IMG/VR virus record: IMGVR_UViG_3300035158_000284
Span: 1-27,135 of that record
Direction: 5' to 3' (one strand)
Origin: a virus
Length of the DNA stretch: 27,135 nucleotides
Below are positions 15,901 to 22,005 of this stretch, piece by piece (the stretch's first letter is position 1; every line of letters starts with the position of its first letter). A model generated the notes under the pieces. The model saw only the letters and a list, made by a program, of their open reading frames with translations. It made no database searches and was not told where the DNA came from. A program made the position numbers and the translations under genes.

Positions 15901-16858
15901 TACAAGCAAATTTGTCCAGCTTCAAATCCACATTGCACCGTTCAGACAGATCCACGGAATTGGCCATCATCTCGAATTTTTGAGCCTTGGTTATCCATGG
16001 GTGATAATCCCGGACCGCCTGAAGCATTTCCTTGGGGCTGCGGAACCAGAAATCATGCGTGTCAAATCTGAACCTGGACCTGTCTGCGAGCACCTGCTTG
16101 AACTGGAGGCACATCAGCACCTCTTGTTGGTACCAATCATCCGGCCTGAGATAGTGAACATCATTGGTGAGTATCGGTCGGAATCCGAACTGCTTTGCCC
16201 ATTTCAACGTCTGCTTGTTGGCTTCATCCTGCCCTGTAATCTCATTGGGCATGACCTCACCATACACCCGATCTGGGCCAAATATCTCAAGCAAACGATT
16301 CAATTGGCGCACTGCCCTTTTGTATTCCCCACTGAGCAAGAACTTGTTAGCAATCCCGCTCACGCACGCCGTCCCGACCAACACCCCTTCATTGTACTTT
16401 TCAAGCAACTCCCAATCAACACGTGGCCTGTTCCCTTTCAGCCCGGTGTACCAACCTTCCGATGTCATCTGAAACAGATTGCTCAGACCAACTTCATTCA
16501 TGGCCCAAGCGCACAAGTGCCATGTTTCGCTGATCCCCAATTCCGCCTCTTTTTGCTTGGTGAATTCACGCCTCTGCCCGGCTGGTATGTCCTTGGCCTG
16601 TGCTTTGACCTCTTCAGGCAATTCCCGCTTGCGCCGGTCATTGGTCATGTACAACTCACAACCATAAACCGGCTTTATGCCCGCCGCCTTGGCTGCCTTG
16701 TGAAATCTATACACGCCCCGCATTGATCCGTGATCGGTCATGGCCACCCTTTCATGGCCGCACTCTTTGGCACGCTCCATAAGATCGGTGACCCGGCCCA
16801 CGCCGTCTAACAGGCTGAACTCAGTGTGTAGGTGTGCGTGAAAATGAAGTGGTGGCAT
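12947..16858 (-). CDS. dnaE: DNA polymerase III alpha subunit (C family) with PHP domain
   Basis: This replicative polymerase is 1303 residues, longer than the roughly 1160 of E. coli DnaE. The PHP domain comes first, with HLHTEFSLLD near the start; all nine metal-ligand positions of active PHP domains appear filled (His9, His11, Asp18, His43, Glu68, His114, Cys165, Asp233, His235). The polymerase palm shows GPGRGSAAG at 409-417 and PDIDMDFEDVRR at 450-461 with catalytic Asp451 and Asp453; LLKLDVLGLRNL carries the likely third Asp. KGVHAAGVVIS and a C-terminal OB-like region follow. No epsilon-type exonuclease is encoded in the window, so the PHP domain may proofread. The ATG overlaps the preceding stop (TAATG). 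Confidence 0.97.
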   Translation of the reverse strand: MPPLHFHAHLHTEFSLLDGVGRVTDLMERAKECGHERVAMTDHGSMRGVYRFHKAAKAAGIKPVYGCELYMTNDRRKRELPEEVKAQAKDIPAGQRREFTKQKEAELGISETWHLCAWAMNEVGLSNLFQMTSEGWYTGLKGNRPRVDWELLEKYNEGVLVGTACVSGIANKFLLSGEYKRAVRQLNRLLEIFGPDRVYGEVMPNEITGQDEANKQTLKWAKQFGFRPILTNDVHYLRPDDWYQQEVLMCLQFKQVLADRSRFRFDTHDFWFRSPKEMLQAVRDYHPWITKAQKFEMMANSVDLSERCNVDLKLDKFACILPDVDVPPGMTEKQYMIRLCKDGWQWRNVPERAKRLARRRNISHEAALKIYSDRLPMELRTIFGSNFERYFLIVHDLYKWVRKQEMTVGPGRGSAAGCLVSFLLGITSVDPIEHDLLFERFMSPGRIDMPDIDMDFEDVRRQEVIDYLMKKYGPENTSLIGTIGTLKGKQCLRDVSRVHQIPANRVAGVTGSIVERSSGDERASQTVEDSFKEFKVCQEFNKDYPHILPLVMSLEGQARQKGVHAAGVVISPSKLSAIVPMEVQKTDKGLTPCTAVDFWGTTDFGLLKLDVLGLRNLSVIGDCLSAVKERHGKVVDLEAMPMDDPKVFQSFTDRQFAGIFQYDTTSMFNLAEAITFDSFEGVAAMNALNRPGTSRSGLATKYIERKNGKAWSKTHPIYDEITKATYGIIVYQEQVIQIFKQIGGYEPSTADSLRKDIAKKAGVEVITKEKTTFMEGAAKHGMSDKKAGELFDSIVFFGSYGFNKSHAVAYAAIAYWEMWLKVYYPVEFMWALLKHEPDPETAARTIQEAERLGVEIIKPHINHSNKHFRIDEHGRIIFALNKIKWVTDKGIEKIVKERDAAGEFISFADFRKRVGKSYVNKRSVENLVKAGAFVGLIPNVKFFLEQIEDVLKACDKRDYDRVDRMLEQSASDEDYSPEMLTRMAIDVCPLPVDKHPVELYHELLDQFGDHIKFQPLDALDWDSGDAFIRGQIIDLRYNQVGDFHTTEPDQAEKDRIGWGKRYSNFNLQDETHIHWRIKLDIDKFDEFRPIIEKGVGTCVAMKVSLFAKSKTMQVQFMADLDEMERKMDEARAAGKPEYSTLNPFELYFIQDPLESHREAAIKVMVKEGYEAISIEESRRGRKLTKSEKLDMLEEWQKQGKLLVIANPCKRLAKAAFNSEKFIYGIITDCKKHEARNGIMAFLTLAGPKGGTVGSLLCFNDVYEPNQKHLTTGDIVIMSVLKQTSDRYPQSYVVQGVVPVGRAF

Positions 16859-17334
16859 TACATCCTCTCATCTTTGGGCAACCTTGGAAAGTGCTTCAGA
16901 ACGTCCCCGAACTTTTCAGGGCTGTGTCCCATAATTTGAAGCTGTTGCCCGAACTCGCTGATGCCCTTTTTTATCTCACCAGGGCTCATCAGCATATGGT
17001 GTATTTCTGTGTCTTTGAATCCATCATCACCATGCATTTTGATGTGCGCAGCAATGACCTCTTTCAATTCTGCTGGATACTCATTTTCAAGCAACCAGAT
17101 CAAGTAATGAACGCCATCAGCCGTCTTGGCAAGCCTAGACACCAACTGCCCCTTATGCGGCCCGAACTTGAGCCTGGCATCCGGCAAGTTGTCCCCTTGC
17201 GGAAGGATGGCAGAATATTGCGTGTGATGGTCAGATTCAATAGGCGCATCCGGCTCATCGTCCACAACAAGCGCATCTTTTTCTTGGCCGCTTCCCTTTT
17301 GAAGCATTCGCCTGATTTGCTCTTTTGTGCTCAT
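16858..17334 (-). CDS. Small protein with a DUF3820/ExoX-C-like domain and N-terminal IRxxLQ motif
   Basis: This 158-residue protein is of uncertain function. The middle, LKFGPHKGQLV then VHYLIWLLENEY then ELKEVIAAHI, fits the F-G-x-x-K-G ... Y-L-x-W-L pattern of the DUF3820 or exonuclease-X C-terminal module, a small DNA-associated domain. The N-terminus, STKEQIRRMLQKG, matches the N-terminus of the protein at 23763-24431, which has the same module, so the two look like distant paralogs. AGAGG seven bases before the ATG at 17334 and the paralog match support this start, although it places 80 bases inside the kinase gene. It is fused by TAATG to the polymerase. Confidence 0.75.
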   Translation of the reverse strand: MSTKEQIRRMLQKGSGQEKDALVVDDEPDAPIESDHHTQYSAILPQGDNLPDARLKFGPHKGQLVSRLAKTADGVHYLIWLLENEYPAELKEVIAAHIKMHGDDGFKDTEIHHMLMSPGEIKKGISEFGQQLQIMGHSPEKFGDVLKHFPRLPKDERM

Positions 17335-17890
17335 CAACAAACCTCTTGGCGATTTCAAGTGTCACAGTCTCGCCATATCCGCTGGTGTCAATGCTCAGCT
17401 TGGGTATTTCCACCCAATTCCAGACACGATCAAGTTGCGTGGCAACCGTCCACCATTCCTCTTTCCCGGCCAACGGGAATTTTCCATGCAGGCAACGCTC
17501 TTTTGATTCTTTCCTGGTGCACCCCAAGTATATGTAGCCGACCTTGCCGCCACCAACCAAAAGACTTTCCTGCCACAATTCAACCCAATGCTTGAGCCTT
17601 GGATCATCCTCTTGGAAATCGCCGTTCAACACCCCATAAGCAATTCCAGACGGAAGTGATCTGTCCAAAATCACATTTGCCTTGGTAGTGCCCAGTGCTT
17701 CGGCCATGAACATGTCCTCAACATAGGTGTTGACCGGAACTCCAATGGACTGTAGCTTTGCCACCTGCTCCTGGAAGTTGCGCCCTGGCCGCCTGAATGC
17801 TCTCAAGATCGGCCAGGACGTGTACTTGGACAAGGACTTACACAGCGTGGTCTTGCCAGACCCGTTGATGCCCTCAACTACCAGGATCAT
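17255..17890 (-). CDS. Thymidylate-kinase-like P-loop kinase
   Basis: This 211-residue nucleotide kinase has Walker A EGINGSGKTT at 6-15 and DRSLPSGIAYG at 76-86, the DR-x-x-x-S-x-x-A-Y pattern of dTMP kinases and related deoxynucleotide kinases. A Cys-containing middle (LGCTRKESKERC) replaces the usual lid sequence. The final 25 residues are basic with a CACC cluster (KGKRPRKRCACC) and overlap the next gene. GAGG before the ATG supports the start. The simplest role is dTMP to dTDP after ThyX. The family also resembles the P-loop kinases that phosphorylate hydroxymethyluracil in DNA of hypermodified phages, which cannot be excluded. Confidence 0.87.
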   Translation of the reverse strand: MILVVEGINGSGKTTLCKSLSKYTSWPILRAFRRPGRNFQEQVAKLQSIGVPVNTYVEDMFMAEALGTTKANVILDRSLPSGIAYGVLNGDFQEDDPRLKHWVELWQESLLVGGGKVGYIYLGCTRKESKERCLHGKFPLAGKEEWWTVATQLDRVWNWVEIPKLSIDTSGYGETVTLEIAKRFVDEHKRANQANASKGKRPRKRCACCGR

Positions 17891-17893
17891 GAT

Positions 17894-19072
17894 TTATTTC
17901 CTCAAGGCGGATTCCGCCCGGTCCATGGCATCAAAGATCATGGACAGCTCATCCTCTGATATGTTCAAAGGCGGACAGAATCTGATTGGGCCATGCTTGC
18001 GCCAGGTGGCCATGACGACTCCCTGACGGATCATCTCTTCACAGAACTGAAATCCATCATAGGCATCCCAGTCAGGAGTGAATGCCCAATGGATTCCCAT
18101 TCCATCAAACTCGTTGATCCAGCCCTGGTCAACCCGCTCTTTCATTTCCTCACGGATTTGATTGCCCCGGTCCCGGATATCACACATGTGCTCATCCAGA
18201 TACTCCAGGACAAGAGTGTTCATCCAACAGGCAAACGGACTCCCTGCGAATGTGCTGAAGTGGGTGCCAGGGGTGAAGGTCACCGCCACGTGCTCTTTGG
18301 CAAGACACGCCGCCATCGGGAATCCGGCTGCCATCCCCTTCCCCATCGTCATGATGTCCGGCTTGAGCGCATCGCCGCCGATGTTGTGCCAGGCTGTGAA
18401 ATCGCCGGTGCGACCCATGCCGACCTGGATTTCATCGAATATGAGCAGGATGTCATTGTCAGAGCAGAACTTGCGAACCTCCAACAACCACTCCCGGCTG
18501 TAGGTGTGGACCACGTTATTGCCCAGGATGGTGGCCATGCTGAAGGCGCACGTTTCGCCCACCTTGATCTGGTCCAAACTTTCCACCACATAGAATCCTT
18601 CCGGCATCGGGTCATAGCCGATCTTGTGATATGGTGAATCACTGGCATCGCTGGCCGCCATCGCAAACCCGGTCCTGCCGTGAAAATTCCCGGCCAAGGT
18701 GGCAATGCTTCGCTTCCCGGTCCCACGGTCATGATGGTGCTTGCGGGCCAACTTGACCGCCGCCTCATATGATTCCGTCCCGGAATTAGCAAAAAACACC
18801 CTGTCCATCCTGGTGGCCTGGCACAACATGTCTGCGCACTGTGATCTGATGTCATTGGGGTAGATGTCAGCCAACTGGTGCGGCCTCTTTTCCCCAAAGA
18901 ACTTCATGATGGCTCCCAGCAGCAGCCCGGTGTTCCACCCCAGTGAATTGACTCCCTCATCATTCCACATGTCAAACAGCCGTCTGCCATCTGAAGTGGT
19001 GATGTAATGCCCTTCAGCCGCCACCACGGTGAACGGCATGCGATCAACTGTGTTCATCAAACTTTTGCTCAA
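17894..19072 (-). CDS. Class III PLP-dependent aminotransferase
   Basis: A complete fold-type I, class III aminotransferase of about 392 residues, similar to acetylornithine/GABA aminotransferases and glutamate-semialdehyde aminomutases. Visible motifs, numbered from TTG: ANSGTESYEAAVKLAR (about 95-110, phosphate binding), GNFHGRTG, IFDEIQVGMGRTG with the cofactor Asp213, and PDIMTMGKGMAAGFPMAA with Schiff-base Lys245. I start at TTG 19072, because GGGGGAAGG lies at ideal distance; ATG 19057 is an alternative with poor spacing. An open frame further back to 19438 only copies the ThyX gene out of frame. This enzyme is foreign to normal phage dTTP metabolism, and its substrate is unknown. It is four bases from the kinase and 13 from ThyX. 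Confidence 0.93.
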   Translation of the reverse strand: MSKSLMNTVDRMPFTVVAAEGHYITTSDGRRLFDMWNDEGVNSLGWNTGLLLGAIMKFFGEKRPHQLADIYPNDIRSQCADMLCQATRMDRVFFANSGTESYEAAVKLARKHHHDRGTGKRSIATLAGNFHGRTGFAMAASDASDSPYHKIGYDPMPEGFYVVESLDQIKVGETCAFSMATILGNNVVHTYSREWLLEVRKFCSDNDILLIFDEIQVGMGRTGDFTAWHNIGGDALKPDIMTMGKGMAAGFPMAACLAKEHVAVTFTPGTHFSTFAGSPFACWMNTLVLEYLDEHMCDIRDRGNQIREEMKERVDQGWINEFDGMGIHWAFTPDWDAYDGFQFCEEMIRQGVVMATWRKHGPIRFCPPLNISEDELSMIFDAMDRAESALRK

Positions 19073-19085
19073 TTTCCTTCCCCCT

Positions 19086-20039
19086 TTATTTTGCGGCCAG
19101 CCGCTTCCCGGTCCACGGGTCACGCCGCCAATAGTCCTGATATTCACCAATGCGCTGTTTGCCCATCGGGTTGAATCCGCTTTCCACCTCAGCCGGATCA
19201 AGCCCAGCAACCAGGTTGGCATACATCGGGCAGACCGGCAAGGCATCTTCACCAGACACACGCCGCTCATTTTCGTGCTCGTATTTGCACCCCTTGAACT
19301 TGTCGCCGGACAGGCACGGTGGCGTGGCCATCTCTGCGAATATCGGGTGAACCTTGCTGGAGCACTCTTTGACCATCCCCCGGATAACCGGCCCCCACAA
19401 CCCCAACTGGAGTATCCAGCAGGACCGCTTGCCCACAATATGGAGCATGCTGTTGATGTTCATCGTCCAGCTGATCCGGTGCTGCGCTCCCAACGGGATG
19501 AGGTCACGGGCATCCTCCATCGGCACCCCGGCTTCAACCAGCCGGTTGTAGGCTGACTCAATGTCCTTCATGGTGTCGTTGTATAGCTTGTACAACTCAG
19601 GGTTGGTCCAGCCCATTTGACGGATGGTGTTGGCAATACGATACATGCCATTGGTGGCGAATTGGCCCATGTCCTGGATGCGCATCGACTGACTCCACCA
19701 ACTGGAGCTTGTCAGGTCAGGTATCAGGTCAACTCCGATCCGATCATCATGCTTGTGACCGACCCGATGACGGACCGCCTGTTCACGCCAACTGACGCTC
19801 ACACCTTCCATCATGAAGTTGAAATATATGGACTCACTGACCGGAATCTGTTGGGCCACAACTTTCCTGAACAACTCCAACAGGCCATCATCGCCCATCG
19901 GGTCATCCGGGTCACGCTTCCCGGCCTTCACTTCATCCACCGTCAACAGCGGATTTTCCGACTTGCTGGCCCACCATATGATGTACAGTGTTTCCAGCGG
20001 ATCATTGGTGTTGCTCACCAACTTGACTCTTGGTTCCAT
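19086..20039 (-). CDS. thyX: Divergent ThyX-like flavin-dependent thymidylate synthase
   Basis: A 317-residue protein with the ThyX layout: FNFMMEGVSVSWREQAVRHR at 73-92, and later LIPLGAQHRISWTMNINSMLHIVGKR with a helical end. The family converts dUMP to dTMP using FAD, NADPH and methylenetetrahydrofolate. It is unusual: after RHR the expected S-x-N-x-x-S-x-R is replaced by VGHKHDDRIGVDLIPD and then SSSWWSQSMR, an apparent insertion of roughly 16 residues, and the usual N-x-R and Q-x-E substrate segments read NINS and QLGL. A Cys-containing tail extends it beyond typical ThyX size. GGAGG eight bases before the ATG fixes the start at 20039. Fold assignment is good, exact reaction less so. Confidence 0.82.
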   Translation of the reverse strand: MEPRVKLVSNTNDPLETLYIIWWASKSENPLLTVDEVKAGKRDPDDPMGDDGLLELFRKVVAQQIPVSESIYFNFMMEGVSVSWREQAVRHRVGHKHDDRIGVDLIPDLTSSSWWSQSMRIQDMGQFATNGMYRIANTIRQMGWTNPELYKLYNDTMKDIESAYNRLVEAGVPMEDARDLIPLGAQHRISWTMNINSMLHIVGKRSCWILQLGLWGPVIRGMVKECSSKVHPIFAEMATPPCLSGDKFKGCKYEHENERRVSGEDALPVCPMYANLVAGLDPAEVESGFNPMGKQRIGEYQDYWRRDPWTGKRLAAK

Positions 20040-20064
20040 TATTGTAACCTCCACTTGAATATTG

Positions 20065-20961
20065 TCATTCCAGGCCGATGGCTTTGAGCACCTCAGCCCA
20101 GTTCACGACCGGCTTCAGACAATCGTGGTCCGGCAAATCATCTGAAATCGGACTCTTGAAATACAGCACGTTGATCCCGTCCTGTGCCAAATCCAACGCA
20201 TGCTTGGGGTCATCTTCTATGAACCCAACAACCTTGGCAGGGTGTACACTTTCCCAGACCGCCCCGGACTTGTCCTTGGACCACAAGATCATGTCCGGGT
20301 TGATTCCGTGCTTCCCCAACCAATGATAGGTGTCGGTGGCTATTCTGCGCACCCTGTGATATGGCCTGGCCGTTATCACCACCAACTTAAATCCGGCCTG
20401 TTTAATCCTGTTCAGGGCAGCCGGTGCGCCATCAATGATTCCTGTTTCCCTGAACATGCCGTCCTGATAATACTTCATCGCAACCGCTTCCCTTTGGGCT
20501 TGATTCAGTTGCACATATCCCTTCCCGGTCTGGCCTTGACAGAATACGTCAAACTGGGCAAAAAAATCGGCCACCACCCCGTCCAGGTCGGTGACCACGA
20601 CATTGGTTGACTCTTTCAAGTCCATCAACTCCGCATGCCAACGCTTGTCAACCAGATTTGACTTTTCAAAGAATGCCTGTAAAAATTCCTTCCGGGTCAC
20701 CCCGATGGCCTGGGCAATCGCCAACACGTATTTGAACGCATCAACGCACTGATCCACGGCATTTCCTGGCACATCCTGCTCTGCCTTCAACTGGTGAAAT
20801 TTCGGTATCAGATCACGCTTCAACTCTGTGACCTCTTCATACAGCCCCAAAAGTAAATCAGCAAGGACTCTGTGCCGCTCTTCACCTGTCATTGTGCTGG
20901 GATCAATTCCCAGCTTCGCCTGTTGTTCTGCTTGGCGTTCCCAAACGTCATCAAATTCCAT
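20065..20961 (-). CDS. Fusion of all-alpha NTP-pyrophosphatase-like and HAD phosphatase domains
   Basis: This is a 298-residue two-domain protein. Residues about 1-112 are helical, with YEEVTELKRD at 41-50 and AVDQCVDAFKYVLAIAQ at 68-84, resembling the E-E-x-x-E and D-x-x-x-D metal sites of MazG and dimeric dUTPases. From about 118 a HAD phosphatase begins: VVVTDLDGVVADF with nucleophile Asp125 and Asp127, then VVITARPY, LWSKDKSG and GFIEDDPKHALD. The pair could hydrolyse a nucleoside triphosphate to the monophosphate and then dephosphorylate a nucleotide. GGAGG eight bases before the ATG at 20961 sets the start, overlapping the FAD gene by 11 bases. The substrate is unknown; dUTP or a host nucleotide is plausible beside ThyX. 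Confidence 0.87.
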   Translation of the reverse strand: MEFDDVWERQAEQQAKLGIDPSTMTGEERHRVLADLLLGLYEEVTELKRDLIPKFHQLKAEQDVPGNAVDQCVDAFKYVLAIAQAIGVTRKEFLQAFFEKSNLVDKRWHAELMDLKESTNVVVTDLDGVVADFFAQFDVFCQGQTGKGYVQLNQAQREAVAMKYYQDGMFRETGIIDGAPAALNRIKQAGFKLVVITARPYHRVRRIATDTYHWLGKHGINPDMILWSKDKSGAVWESVHPAKVVGFIEDDPKHALDLAQDGINVLYFKSPISDDLPDHDCLKPVVNWAEVLKAIGLE

Positions 20962-21904
20962 CGCACCAACCTCCAACCTTTTCAGCGACAACGTCTGCTG
21001 TTTCTCGTGAATTCCATGAGGCATAACGCCCAATAGGAATCACACAGTCAGGATATTCCGGCCCGGTCCCTGCCTCGATGATGTGGCCCTTTATCCTTCC
21101 CTGTTTACTTATTCCGATTTCACGCCCCAGGACATGACTCACCTCATCCTTGACAATGGATGTAGCATCAAAATCATTAGTCCCAAAAGGCTGTGGAACT
21201 TCAGCGCAAAAGTGCTTGGTGCTCTTGTCATGGCTGATCCTGGACACCATCTTCTGCGCCGGTGTATAGATATAATCCGGCCCGGTCCACGTGGGTGGCT
21301 CTGAATAATCCACTTGATATAATCCGATATGTCCATTGCGCAACTCAGGAAAATCAAGACCGGCCAGCCGTCCAAAGGCTGTGGCGTGGATGGATGTGAA
21401 TAGAACGTCAAAATGGAAATTGTCAAATTTTGTCCTTATGGTGTGCCCTGCCAAGTCAACGCTGTCAACCATAGCAGTACACACATCAATACCAGCAAAT
21501 GCCGCTCTGGTCAAATCTGCTGGCTTTATGACCAAAGACTTTGAGTGATCCTTCCCAGGATCATTCATGCACTTGGCCGTCCACCCTTCCGTTGCCCCCC
21601 TGGTCTTTTCATAATGAAGCCGCTGAATGGTCTCAGCCCGGTCCCGGACCCGGTTCATGAACTCTGGATATGGGTGAATTTTACCCTTCCAGAAAATTCC
21701 GCCTTGGATCTGCTCGAAATCATGACCGATCTTGTAATGCACCACAGCAGCATACAGGTGCCTTGACCAGTGAAGATATTTCAGACCGCCCTTGAAAAAA
21801 TCGCCACTGTCTGGCCCAATGGCAATCACATCATGCCCGAACCTTCTCAAGACCATGGATGCTACCTGGCCGCTGATTCCGGTCCCAATTATTACACACT
21901 TCAT
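20951..21904 (-). CDS. FAD/NAD-binding oxidoreductase of unknown substrate
   Basis: A 317-residue Rossmann-type flavoprotein. The N-terminus MKCVIIGTGISGQVAS has the GxGxxG dinucleotide-binding turn at 7-12, followed by a second strand (HDVIAIGPDS). The C-terminus YPDCVIPIGRYASWNSR then VAEKV resembles the G-R-x-x-x-W closing segment of UDP-galactopyranose mutase, amine oxidase and protoporphyrinogen-oxidase-like enzymes. The middle (HPYPEFMNRVRDRAETIQRL) would carry substrate specificity and is not recognised. GGGGGTGG before the ATG at 21904 fixes the start; an ATG at 21937 falls in the terminator-like hairpin. It leads the nucleotide cluster, so a role in nucleotide or base modification is possible. 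Confidence 0.8.
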   Translation of the reverse strand: MKCVIIGTGISGQVASMVLRRFGHDVIAIGPDSGDFFKGGLKYLHWSRHLYAAVVHYKIGHDFEQIQGGIFWKGKIHPYPEFMNRVRDRAETIQRLHYEKTRGATEGWTAKCMNDPGKDHSKSLVIKPADLTRAAFAGIDVCTAMVDSVDLAGHTIRTKFDNFHFDVLFTSIHATAFGRLAGLDFPELRNGHIGLYQVDYSEPPTWTGPDYIYTPAQKMVSRISHDKSTKHFCAEVPQPFGTNDFDATSIVKDEVSHVLGREIGISKQGRIKGHIIEAGTGPEYPDCVIPIGRYASWNSRETADVVAEKVGGWCDGI

Positions 21905-21923
21905 ACTACCACCCCCAAAATGG

Positions 21924-21967
21924 AAAAGGGCCAGCACCCTGGGTTGTTAATCCCGGAGTGCTGGCCC
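21924..21967 (-). terminator. Intrinsic-terminator-like hairpin with T-rich tail
   Basis: In the minus-strand transcript GGGCCAGCAC (21967-21958) pairs perfectly with GUGCUGGCCC (21937-21928), with further GGG/CCC pairing inside, and UUUUCC follows at once. It lies 38 bases after the stop of the gene at 22006 and about 20 bases before the FAD gene start. No clear promoter lies between it and that ATG, so downstream genes probably depend on read-through or antitermination. A second upstream copy of the left arm can pair with the same right arm (see findings). Confidence 0.75.
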
Positions 21968-22005
21968 CGGTCCGTGTGCCTTTCACGGATTGGTGCCCTG
22001 GCCCC

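Noticed and set aside
15767-16726. Plus-strand open frame of 319 codons
   Set aside because: It lies wholly antisense to the DNA polymerase gene, which has unmistakable motifs; there is no domain in the plus-strand translation.
19073-19438. N-terminal extension of the aminotransferase to 514 residues
   Set aside because: The extra part is the ThyX gene in another frame and has a Trp/Arg/Ser/Cys-rich composition. A good ribosome site lies at the shorter start.
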